Source: Caryophanales bacterium UBA743
GTDB lineage: Bacteria; Bacillota_I; Bacilli_A; RFN20; CAG-826
DNA: 64,000 nt
Reading direction: 5' to 3'
Assembly: GCA_002297365.1 (NCBI GenBank)
Contig: DBKT01000005.1
Location: 1 to 64,000 of the forward strand
Shown one piece after another: positions 1 to 7,447 of the stretch. The stretch's first letter is position 1. The number at the start of each line of letters is the position of its first letter. Under the pieces are notes generated by a model. It was not told the origin of the DNA and did not search any database. It worked only from the letters and a program-made list of their open reading frames with translations. The position numbers and the translations under genes are program-made.

Positions 1-270
1 TTATGATATAATCCAACCAACTCGTCCAGCTTATTGGGTACACATCATATGAAAAGACTTTTATATTTTAAATTTTTATAGGATAATAATATTTCCCTAA
101 AACCTTAAAAAATAAAGTTTTTATCGATATTATCCTTTTGGATGACTTTTTATTTTACAACATATTTTTGCTTATATGAACCATTTTAAAACACATATGC
201 TCAAAGTCGAGCTTAAGGGGAAGCCGAAAAAGAAAAAATTGTTTTTTTAGGACTTATAGTTCATATAACG
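1..270. other. AT-rich intergenic stretch at the window edge
   Basis: I see no convincing gene here. The stretch holds a TATAAT at 7-12 with no obvious partner gene, an inverted repeat with arms at 81-88 and 128-135 (GGATAATA / TATTATCC), and a larger nested inverted repeat at 172-268 described separately. Anything upstream of position 1 is outside the window. Confidence 0.5.
172..268. repeat. nested inverted repeat, possible hairpin or small element
   Basis: The outer arms TTATATGAAC (172-181) and GTTCATATAA (259-268) are perfect complements of 10 bp. Inside them AAGTC (about 205-209) faces GACTT (about 251-255), and an A6/T6-type arm pair sits near the centre. The arms enclose no ORF. It could be a transcript-stabilising hairpin, a degenerate miniature element or chance in AT-rich DNA. 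Confidence 0.35.
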
Positions 271-290
271 AAAAAAGCTCCCGAGGGAGC
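271..290 (-). terminator. intrinsic terminator after the M29 peptidase gene
   Basis: On the minus strand GCTCC and GGAGC close a CTCG tetraloop (277-290), and six T follow (271-276). It lies 20 bp past the stop codon of the aminopeptidase gene and ends that two-gene operon. Confidence 0.75.
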
Positions 291-309
291 CGATAATGAT
301 TCCTTGTCT

Positions 310-1545
310 TTAGTCGATATCAAAGGCCCAATTACCATCTTTAAAGATTTGGATTTCTTCTCCGTCTTCTTTTTTGCCAACGATATCAAGGTCTTTTGAG
401 CCAATCATGAAGTCCACATGGCTAAGAGAGCGATTGATGCCGAATTGGAAAAGCTCTTCATCGCTATATTTATGATAATCTGGGTAGAGTTCGGTAAAGC
501 CTCTTCCTAAAGCAAGATGGCAGGCTGCATTCTCATCATAAAGGGTGTTATAGAAAAGAAGACCGGTCTTATTGATTGGAGAGTCGAAAGGAACAAGAGC
601 GCATTCTCCTAGATATGCGCTGCCTTCATCTAAGGAGAGAATGGAGCGCAGGGCTTCTTCTCCTGTTTCCGCATGGACATCCACTGCTTTTCCTTTATGG
701 AATTTGACCCAGAAATCGGTGATTAGCACGCCATTATAAACAAGTGGCTTAGCGGAATAGACAATTCCCTCAGCTTCCCCTCTTTTTGGAGAGGTGAAGA
801 CTTCTTCTGAAGGAATGTTCGGTTGGAAGAATCTTCCATCCAGGGTACGTTCCCCGCCTCCAAGGAAAATCACCCCGGGTATCAAACCAACATGAAGATC
901 CGTGCCTCTTTTGGACGTGTAATGGAGTTCTTTAAGACGTAAAGAATTGAGGTAATCGCAGCGTTTCTTTAGATTGATATCATGTCTTTCCCAATTGGAA
1001 ATGCCATTCCCATCAAGGGCGCGGGAGGTTGAAAGAATGGCTTCCCATAGTTTTTCCATAGCCTCCTTTTCTTTTTCTTTCGGGAAAACTTTCATTGCCC
1101 ATTCTTTTGCCGGGGCCCCAGCTATGCACCAAGCAATCTTGTTTTCCGTCATCTCTTTATATTTTCCATATATCTTGTATTGAGCTTGGCGAATGCGGGC
1201 AGCCTTAGAAGAGTCTGTCCCCTTCGAGCCATCCGGATCATCCGAATCCACCCAAATATAAGAAGGGAGCTCTTCTCCACGGTACTTCCAATAGGCAAGA
1301 TCCATTGGAGTAAGTTGAGATAGTTCCTCTTCATCCCCATAAAGGAGATTCATTTTCGAAACTTTTTGGGAAGTCCAATGAACAATGACGCGTTTAGCGC
1401 CTAAACGGTAGGCTTCTTCAACAAGAACCGAAACAAACGCTTCTTGATCGACATTCGCAGAAATAACGACTTGATCGCCTTTTTTTAAGGCGATTCCGCT
1501 ATGAATGATTAACTCCGCGTATTTTTGAATGATCGTTTGGTTCAT
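310..1545 (-). CDS. ampS: M29-family metallo-aminopeptidase (AmpS/PepS type)
   Basis: This is a cytoplasmic leucyl-type aminopeptidase of family M29, which uses two metal ions to remove N-terminal residues from peptides. The protein is about 411 aa, full length for the family. The metal-ligand region in the C-terminal half is visible: Glu near residue 314 (GECALV), His near 343 (AACHLALG) and the HVD pair near 376-378. There is no signal peptide. Two ATGs compete. The first (1551-1549) overlaps the upstream stop as ATGA but sits only 2 nt from the AAGGAG; the second (1545) has an ideal 8-nt spacing and is preferred. The gene is translationally coupled to the upstream ArsD-like metal-binding protein, which suggests a shared metal-related role (inference). 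Confidence 0.88.
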   Translation of the reverse strand: MNQTIIQKYAELIIHSGIALKKGDQVVISANVDQEAFVSVLVEEAYRLGAKRVIVHWTSQKVSKMNLLYGDEEELSQLTPMDLAYWKYRGEELPSYIWVDSDDPDGSKGTDSSKAARIRQAQYKIYGKYKEMTENKIAWCIAGAPAKEWAMKVFPKEKEKEAMEKLWEAILSTSRALDGNGISNWERHDINLKKRCDYLNSLRLKELHYTSKRGTDLHVGLIPGVIFLGGGERTLDGRFFQPNIPSEEVFTSPKRGEAEGIVYSAKPLVYNGVLITDFWVKFHKGKAVDVHAETGEEALRSILSLDEGSAYLGECALVPFDSPINKTGLLFYNTLYDENAACHLALGRGFTELYPDYHKYSDEELFQFGINRSLSHVDFMIGSKDLDIVGKKEDGEEIQIFKDGNWAFDID

Positions 1546-1547
1546 GC

Positions 1548-2009
1548 TCATTTCTCCTTATGATGATGGCAGCAGCATTCGTCTTCATGCTCATGGTGAT
1601 GACAGCATTCGTCTCTCCCGTGTTCATGATGATGGCAGCCATGCTCATACTCAGGATCTTCTTGAGCGTGTTGCCCGCAACAGCATCCATCCTCTCCAGA
1701 GCAGCATTCCCCTTCTTCTTGCTGATAAGAAATCTCTACATCAAAATAATGGGCGATTTCGTCAAGAGATGGATATCTTCCAGCAAGGGTGAGTTTTTCA
1801 TCCATATAGGCAATAGGCAAGATGCAAAGTCCTTTCTTTTCGACGATTTCTTGAACCTCTTTGTTAGAGAATTCGCCATCTTCATAGAAATGCCTCTCAA
1901 CACGGTATCCCGCATCCTTTAAGGCGAACAAAAGATCTTCGATGTCGAAGTATTCCACCTCGTCTTCGCCATGACGACGTAGTTCGTATAATTCCAGTTT
2001 CTTTTCCAT
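1548..2009 (-). CDS. ArsD-like protein with a His/Cys-rich metal-binding tail
   Basis: The protein has 153 aa. Residues about 15-95 resemble the thioredoxin-like fold of ArsD, the arsenical/antimonial metallochaperone-repressor; the clearest match is the ILPIAYMDEKLTLAGRYPS stretch followed by an aligned helix. The N-terminal vicinal Cys pair of classical ArsD is absent. Residues 96-153 form an extraordinary tail with 11 Cys and 13 His, including two CC pairs, two CCC runs and three HHH blocks among acidic residues. Such a tail should bind soft or transition metals such as Zn, Ni, Cu or As(III). No arsA, arsB or arsR lies nearby. The stop codon overlaps the start region of the M29 metallopeptidase (ATGA), so a metal-supply or metal-sensing role for that enzyme is a reasonable inference. 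The Shine-Dalgarno site is weak. Confidence 0.7.
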   Translation of the reverse strand: MEKKLELYELRRHGEDEVEYFDIEDLLFALKDAGYRVERHFYEDGEFSNKEVQEIVEKKGLCILPIAYMDEKLTLAGRYPSLDEIAHYFDVEISYQQEEGECCSGEDGCCCGQHAQEDPEYEHGCHHHEHGRDECCHHHEHEDECCCHHHKEK

Positions 2010-2061
2010 AAAAGATATCTTAAGAGAAAAGAAGAAAAAAGTAACGAAAAACGCTTTGGAA

Positions 2062-2589
2062 TCAGCTGTTTAAGGGAGAGAGGACGACATGCCCTTCTTT
2101 GCGGGTTTTCTTCATGTCAATGATTCTTTGGTTCTCCGAGCCTTTGAATTTCAAGGAAATGTTTTTTTGCTCAAGGATGAACTTTCCATCTACAAGGATG
2201 TCGATGGAATCCAGTATTTCATCAGTCACTTCGCAATAACGTTTTCCACCAGGCACAAGGTCTTTCTCATAGGTAAAGCCCGTATATATCCAAATGTTTT
2301 TCTGAGGGAGTTGTTTTTTGAATTTCCGAATCAAGGATATGATGCCCCTCTGGTTTTCAATTTCAAAGGGTTCTCCGCCAAGAATCGTTAAGCCGGCGTA
2401 GTAGTCTTTTGAACATTCTTGAAGGATTCTTTCTTCCACTTTCTCGTTATATTCCTGGCCAAAAAGAAAATCCCACGTCTCTGGCTGAAAACAGCCTTTG
2501 CAGCAATTTGTGCAGCCCGAAACAAACAAAGAAACGCGAATTCCTTCTCCATTGGCGGAGTCCGCTAACATGATTTGGCCATAATGCAT
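2062..2589 (-). CDS. nrdG: anaerobic ribonucleotide reductase activating enzyme NrdG
   Basis: NrdG is a radical-SAM enzyme that uses a [4Fe-4S] cluster and S-adenosylmethionine to install the glycyl radical on NrdD. The CX3CX2C cluster motif is at Cys26, Cys30 and Cys33, followed by FQPETWDF, typical of the family. A GGE-type SAM-binding stretch (ILGGEPFE) follows near residue 70. The length, 175 aa, is normal. An AGAGGA site lies 7 nt before the ATG. It follows nrdD after a 45-nt gap that holds a perfect 8-bp hairpin. Its presence indicates DNA precursor synthesis without oxygen. Confidence 0.95.
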   Translation of the reverse strand: MHYGQIMLADSANGEGIRVSLFVSGCTNCCKGCFQPETWDFLFGQEYNEKVEERILQECSKDYYAGLTILGGEPFEIENQRGIISLIRKFKKQLPQKNIWIYTGFTYEKDLVPGGKRYCEVTDEILDSIDILVDGKFILEQKNISLKFKGSENQRIIDMKKTRKEGHVVLSPLNS

Positions 2590-2609
2590 AAGTAATCCTC
2601 TAATGAGAA

Positions 2610-2630
2610 AATCCCTCGTTATGAGGGATT
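2610..2630 (-). terminator. hairpin between nrdD and nrdG (attenuator or processing site)
   Basis: AATCCCTC (2610-2617) and GAGGGATT (2623-2630) form a perfect 8-bp stem with a 5-nt loop. On the minus strand it begins 4 nt after the nrdD stop codon and is followed by TTTTCTC, a poor U-tract. It is more likely a partial terminator or an mRNA-stabilising structure that sets the nrdD:nrdG ratio than a full stop. Confidence 0.5.
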
Positions 2631-2634
2631 CGAA

Positions 2635-4941
2635 TTATTGATGTTCGTGCTTTTCTTTTTCTTCGTCGCATGTCGGACAAGAAAGATGCAGGACACGGTC
2701 CTGGATTTCTTGCGTTCTTCCTTGGTTCCAGTACTGGGTGCCAATATAACCGCACGTTCTTCTTGCAACATGCATCTTATTTTGATCGCGGTTCCCGCAT
2801 TTGGGGCATTCCCAAACAAGCTTGCCCGTTTCATCCCGGACGATTTTGATTTCGCCGTCATATCCGCAAACATCGCAATAATCGCTCTTGGTATTCAATT
2901 CCGCATAAAGAATGGTGTTGTACATGTGTTTCATGATCGCAAGAACCGCAGGAATATTATCTTGCATATTCGGAACTTCGACATAGGAAACCGCTCCACC
3001 TGGAGATAGACGCTGGAATTTCGCTTCTTTTGTGAGTTTATCAAAAGCGTTGATGTTTTCACGAACATTAACGTGATAGCTATTAGTAATATAGTTATGA
3101 TCGGTGACCCCTGGGATGATTCCAAAGCGTTTCTGCAAGCATTTAGAAAATTTATAGGTCGTGCTTTCAAGCGGAGTGCCATAAACCGAATAGTCGATAT
3201 TTTCGATTTTCTTCCATTCGTTGCATTTATCGTTAAGAAGCTGCATGATGCGTAAGCCAAATTGCTCTCCTTCAGGGGAAGTATGGGAAACGCCTTTCAT
3301 GTAATAAACCGCTTCGGCTAAACCGGCATATCCAAGAGAAATGGTGGAATACCCATCATAAAGCAGCTTATCGATTGTTTCTCCTGGTTTTAAACGAGCA
3401 AGGGCGCCATCTTGCCAAAGAATCGGCGCGACATCGCTCGGGGTTCCAAGAAGTCTGTTATGGCGAATTTGAAGAGCGCGGTGGCAAAGTTCCAAACGTT
3501 GGTTCATAATTTGCCAGAAACGAGCTTCATCCTTGCCAGAAGAGCAAGCGGCATCCACGAGGTTAATCGTGACAACCCCTTGATTGAAACGACCGTAGTA
3601 ACGATGCTGTCCAGGGACATAGTCAAGAGCCCCGCTTAAATTTCCTAAACCCGCCGGTGTGAAACGATCGGGGGTCAAGAAAGAACGGCAACCCATGCAA
3701 GGATAAACGTCCCCTTTGAGCTCTTTCATGATCTTTTCGGAGATATAGTCAGGGACCATGCGTTTTGCCGTGCATTCCGCAGCCAATTTAGTCAAATAGA
3801 AATATTTGCCGCCTTCTTCGATATTGTCGTCTTGCAAAACATAGATGAGCTTTGGGAAAGCAGGAGTTATATAGGCGCCCGTGCGATCCTTAACGCCAAG
3901 GATACGCTGCTTAAGCATAACTTCGGTGATTAAAGCCAAGTCATCCCTTGTTTGTCCTTCGGGAAGCTCATGTAAATATAAGAACACCGTGACAAAAGGA
4001 GCTTGCCCGTTGGTAGACTGAAGGGTAATCAACTGATATTGGATGGTCTGGCATCCGCCTTCCACTTCTTTTCGAACTTCTTGTTCAACCAAATCGTTGA
4101 ATTTATCTTCCGTTGCTTCAATTCCGGTAGATTCAAACTCGCTTTTTAAGCGTTTGGCGATTCTTTTGCGGGAGAGATCGACAAACGGAGCAAGATGAGA
4201 CATGGAAATGGTTTGCCCGCCATACTGGCTGCTTGCCACCTGAGCGACAATCTGTGAAGCGACCGTGCAAGCGGTAGCAAAAGAATGGGGCTTATCGATA
4301 CGAGTGCCAGAGATGCACGTTCCGTTCTCAAGCATGTCTTTTAAGTCGACCAAGCAGCAATTGTGCATATGTTGCGCAAAATAATCGGAGTCGTGGAAAT
4401 GGATGATCCCTTCTTTATGGGCTTCCACAATATCATCCGGAAGAATGTATTTGTTCGTATAGTAACGGCTCCACTCGCCCGCCATATAATCTCTTTGGAC
4501 AGAGAGAATGGTTGGATTTTTGTTGGAATTTTCCTGCTTGACTTCTTCGTTATCTCTCTCGACGACGCCAGCGATTTTTTGATCGATGTCGCTCATTTTG
4601 CGATTTTCAGCGTGTTTATAACGGTAGGTGATATAAAGTCTGGCAACCTTGAATTTTCCAGAACCCATCAAAGCATCTTCTACTTTATCCTGAATTTCTT
4701 CAACGGAGAGATCACGCCCTGCATTGATAGCGTCTTTTTGAATGCCGAGAGCAATATTGGCAATTTCCTCAGGAGAGAGGCGTTCGGAAGGAATACCCTC
4801 TTCATCATTGGCCCCATTGATAGCGTTAACGATTTTCTGACGATCGAAAGGAACGCGTTCGCCAGAACGTTTCATAACGCAGATTTTTGTTTCTTCTATT
4901 TCCATATTCCCATCTAGGGATTCGTCATAAAATGTTTTCAT
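2635..4941 (-). CDS. nrdD: anaerobic (class III) ribonucleoside-triphosphate reductase NrdD
   Basis: NrdD reduces ribonucleoside triphosphates to deoxynucleotides under anaerobic conditions, with formate as electron donor. The 768-aa protein has an N-terminal ATP-cone (about residues 18-110, starting VMKRSGERVPFDRQK), the catalytic barrel, a C-terminal zinc-ribbon (CDVC...CPKC) and the glycyl-radical motif RTCGYIG with the radical Gly at residue 731. The ATG has a GAGGT site 5 nt upstream. The gene is first in an operon with nrdG. A promoter and an inverted repeat are visible upstream (5000-5059). No aerobic nrdAB or nrdEF genes are in the window. Confidence 0.97.
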   Translation of the reverse strand: MKTFYDESLDGNMEIEETKICVMKRSGERVPFDRQKIVNAINGANDEEGIPSERLSPEEIANIALGIQKDAINAGRDLSVEEIQDKVEDALMGSGKFKVARLYITYRYKHAENRKMSDIDQKIAGVVERDNEEVKQENSNKNPTILSVQRDYMAGEWSRYYTNKYILPDDIVEAHKEGIIHFHDSDYFAQHMHNCCLVDLKDMLENGTCISGTRIDKPHSFATACTVASQIVAQVASSQYGGQTISMSHLAPFVDLSRKRIAKRLKSEFESTGIEATEDKFNDLVEQEVRKEVEGGCQTIQYQLITLQSTNGQAPFVTVFLYLHELPEGQTRDDLALITEVMLKQRILGVKDRTGAYITPAFPKLIYVLQDDNIEEGGKYFYLTKLAAECTAKRMVPDYISEKIMKELKGDVYPCMGCRSFLTPDRFTPAGLGNLSGALDYVPGQHRYYGRFNQGVVTINLVDAACSSGKDEARFWQIMNQRLELCHRALQIRHNRLLGTPSDVAPILWQDGALARLKPGETIDKLLYDGYSTISLGYAGLAEAVYYMKGVSHTSPEGEQFGLRIMQLLNDKCNEWKKIENIDYSVYGTPLESTTYKFSKCLQKRFGIIPGVTDHNYITNSYHVNVRENINAFDKLTKEAKFQRLSPGGAVSYVEVPNMQDNIPAVLAIMKHMYNTILYAELNTKSDYCDVCGYDGEIKIVRDETGKLVWECPKCGNRDQNKMHVARRTCGYIGTQYWNQGRTQEIQDRVLHLSCPTCDEEKEKHEHQ

Positions 4942-4999
4942 AAAATACCTCGTGTGGCAAAAGAGAAACTATAGGCTTCTGTTTCCTTAGAGCGTGATT

Positions 5000-5027
5000 A
5001 TTTTAGTTTGTCCTAGAGGGAATTCAA
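5000..5027 (-). promoter_or_regulatory. candidate nrdD promoter
   Basis: On the minus strand TTGAAT (5022-5027) and TAAAAT (5000-5005) are separated by 16 bp, about 59 bp upstream of the nrdD start codon. This is a reasonable sigma-A promoter. The inverted repeat at 5047-5059 lies about 20 bp upstream of the -35 element. Confidence 0.5.
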
Positions 5028-5046
5028 GAAGAATACACCTTCCGGA

Positions 5047-5059
5047 TATACAGTGTATA
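5047..5059. promoter_or_regulatory. inverted repeat upstream of the nrdDG promoter
   Basis: TATACA-G-TGTATA is a perfect 13-bp inverted repeat just upstream of the nrdD -35 element. Its position suits an activator or an NrdR-like regulator. The sequence is only loosely like the remembered NrdR-box consensus, and a second box is not clear, so the regulator is not assigned. Confidence 0.35.
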
Positions 5060-5397
5060 AAGAAGGTGGAAAAGTGCCGATAAAATCTATCTTTTTTGAT
5101 ATTTTAGATTTTTAAAAATCATTTTAGGTATCAATTTTATTTGTTCCTTTGTAACCTTTCACGATATCGGTAAAACAAGAAATCGACGAAGCGTTTTCAG
5201 GAAGCATTTTTGCCTTAGAAAATCAAGCAATATAATCTCGATTTTTTAACCTTCTATTTTTTACTTAGGGTTTTTCTTGGACGCTGCGACCGGCCTTTAG
5301 AAAGGGTTCATCCTATGTCGATTTGTCGAAGAGATCTTTTAACGTGTCTCTTATGACGAAAAGGAAGGGTTGTATTAGGAATTTCTTTGACTCGCAA
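5060..5397. other. intergenic DNA without a recognisable gene
   Basis: This stretch between the nrdD regulatory region and the pepO terminator contains no credible ORF, tRNA or strong hairpin. A 6-bp inverted repeat AAGAGA/TCTCTT lies near 5329-5352. The plus strand ends in the bidirectional terminator at 5404-5438, so a small plus-strand transcript cannot be excluded. Confidence 0.4.
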
Positions 5398-5446
5398 TAA
5401 AAAAGCCATCCATTTCCGTTTTTAGGGAAAGGAAGGCTTGTTTTTA
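5398..5446. terminator. bidirectional terminator after pepO
   Basis: The stem runs from AGCC at 5404 to GGCT at 5438, about 12 bp with one mismatch and one bulge. T runs follow on both strands: TTTTTTATT on the minus strand and TTTTTATT on the plus strand. It closes the lipoprotein-lipoprotein-pepO operon. Confidence 0.75.
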
Positions 5447-5468
5447 TTCCTTGGGATTAGAATGAGCG

Positions 5469-7373
5469 TTACCAAATACGCACGCGTTTTTTAGGGTCAA
5501 GATACATGCCGTCTTTTTCAGTGACGCCAAAAGCGGAATACCACTCTTCGAAGTTGCGTGGTTGCATATTGGCGCGAAGCTCTGCCGGAGCGTGCACATC
5601 GTTTGTGAGCAAAAGCTGGATATACTGAGGTTTGGCCTTCATGCACCACACTTTCGCCCAGTTGCGGAAATAATCCTGGAAAGAAGCATTCTTAATCTCG
5701 TGCATGATGTTCAAGGTTACGGCCATTCCCCCATTATCGGCAATGTTTTCGGAGACAATCAGCTCTCCGTTTACTTTGCCGCCATAGAAATCGATGCCAT
5801 CGAATTCTTCAATCATTTTTTTGGTGAGTTCTTTGAAGGCTTTGTAATCTTCTTCTTTCCACCAGTTGGCTAGATTTCCTTTCTCATCAAAGGAGGCGCC
5901 GTTGTTATCGAAAGCGTGGGAAATCTCATGCCCGATAACGGCCCCGATGCCGCCGAGATTTTCAGATTCGGACTGCTTTAGGCTATAGAATGGTTTTTGG
6001 AGAATGGCGGCTGGGAAGGTAATGTCATTTGAGAATGGGTTGTAACAAGCATTCACCATATGTCCTGGCATGCCCCATTCAGAACGGTCTACTGGCTTGG
6101 TGAGTTTCTCTAAAGAGTGGAGGATACTCTTGGAAGAAAGTTTCAAAAGAGCAACGAAGAGAGAATCCTCATCTTCGACTTTTAAAGAAGAATAGAACTC
6201 ATCAATCTTGTCAGGATATCCCATCTTAACCGCGATGGTGTCCAGTTTCAGAATCGCTTTCTTTTTTGTTTCTTCCTGCAGGAAAGTGTTCTTTTTCATG
6301 CGTTCCTTGTAGGTTTCAATGATATGTTTCACCAAAGAAATGACGTCTTTTTTGGCCTCTTCCCCAAAATAGGTTCTGCCATAGTAAACGCCAATTGGTT
6401 CGGAGAAGACTCTTCCGACCAATTGGTAGGCTTGTTTCTCAAGGATCGGATCTTTGGCAATGCCATAGAGGCTTCGACGGTATAGGGTGCTTAAGGCATG
6501 AAGTTCGATGGAAAGGTTTTTTGCCCCTGCAATAAGGTAATTCACATAAGCCCAATGTTTATAAAGAGGGAAAGTCTCTTCATTAAAATATTCACGGAAA
6601 TTACGAATGGCTTTAGGGTCGTAAACAATAACTTCCTCAGGGATATTCGCCCCATAGAACTCTTTTAAAAGATGAGCGAAATCAAAGGGTTCAAGAAGAG
6701 AGGATACTTCGCTTGTGCTCATCGGATTATAGTTTGCGACATAATCCGCCCATTCAAGCTGGCTTTTCACTTGTTTGGCGATAAGAGCGTCGAAAGCAAG
6801 CGTATCTTCAATGTATTTCTCTTGTTCTTCTTCGCTTAATGGGCTTTTTGCAAGAATGGCTTTTGCCATGTTTTTAAAGACTTCAAGCAACTGTTTTCCT
6901 GCCGCATTATCTTCAGCATAGTAAGTGGTATCCGGAAGAATGATGCTAGGGCCTGTTAAGATCAAGGCATTCTTTTCCGCATTCTTCATGTTTGGCTCAA
7001 CGCCAAAAGAGAAAGGAAGATCAACTCCATCAAGAACAAGGGTTTTAGCCTTTTTGTTTAAATCGGCAACATCATTTATCTCCTCGATTTCCTTCAAATA
7101 AGGAAGAATAGGTTTCATCCCTTCTTCATCCCTGCGTTTCGTATCGAGGACCTTGTTATAAAGCTTAACCGCTTCCTTTAGTTCTGGAAGAGGCGTTTCT
7201 TTCTCCCCTTTCGCAAAGGAAGCAAAATCCTTGCGAAGAAGCTTTTCAACTTCTTCATCAAGTATCGCAAAGCCTCCTGTGGTAGGCCTATCATCAGGAA
7301 TCACAGCGCTTTTTAGCCATTCGCCGTTAACGGCATGATATAAATCATCTTGAATTCGAATTTCGTTAGACAT
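5469..7373 (-). CDS. pepO: M13-family oligoendopeptidase PepO
   Basis: PepO is a zinc endopeptidase of the neprilysin family that cleaves oligopeptides. The zinc motif HEISH is at residues 482-486 (VIGHEISHAFDNNGASFD), the third ligand lies in ENIADNGG (Glu542), and the C-terminus ends in the family-typical basic-aromatic tail (RVRIW). The 634-aa length is normal for the lactic-type enzyme, and there is no signal peptide or membrane anchor, so it should be cytoplasmic. An AGGAG site is 7 nt from the ATG. It is the last gene of an operon with two lipoproteins, 74 nt behind the second one; whether they supply it with peptides is unknown. Confidence 0.93.
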   Translation of the reverse strand: MSNEIRIQDDLYHAVNGEWLKSAVIPDDRPTTGGFAILDEEVEKLLRKDFASFAKGEKETPLPELKEAVKLYNKVLDTKRRDEEGMKPILPYLKEIEEINDVADLNKKAKTLVLDGVDLPFSFGVEPNMKNAEKNALILTGPSIILPDTTYYAEDNAAGKQLLEVFKNMAKAILAKSPLSEEEQEKYIEDTLAFDALIAKQVKSQLEWADYVANYNPMSTSEVSSLLEPFDFAHLLKEFYGANIPEEVIVYDPKAIRNFREYFNEETFPLYKHWAYVNYLIAGAKNLSIELHALSTLYRRSLYGIAKDPILEKQAYQLVGRVFSEPIGVYYGRTYFGEEAKKDVISLVKHIIETYKERMKKNTFLQEETKKKAILKLDTIAVKMGYPDKIDEFYSSLKVEDEDSLFVALLKLSSKSILHSLEKLTKPVDRSEWGMPGHMVNACYNPFSNDITFPAAILQKPFYSLKQSESENLGGIGAVIGHEISHAFDNNGASFDEKGNLANWWKEEDYKAFKELTKKMIEEFDGIDFYGGKVNGELIVSENIADNGGMAVTLNIMHEIKNASFQDYFRNWAKVWCMKAKPQYIQLLLTNDVHAPAELRANMQPRNFEEWYSAFGVTEKDGMYLDPKKRVRIW

Positions 7374-7447
7374 AAATAACTCCTATACGTAAAGCATATT
7401 AGCAATTTTTCTAAAGATTGCACGTTTAATTTAAGAAAAAAGAGACC

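Noticed and set aside
1529..1922. Plus-strand ORFs opposite the His/Cys-rich gene
   Set aside because: They mirror the low-complexity His/Cys codons on the other strand and have no start signals.
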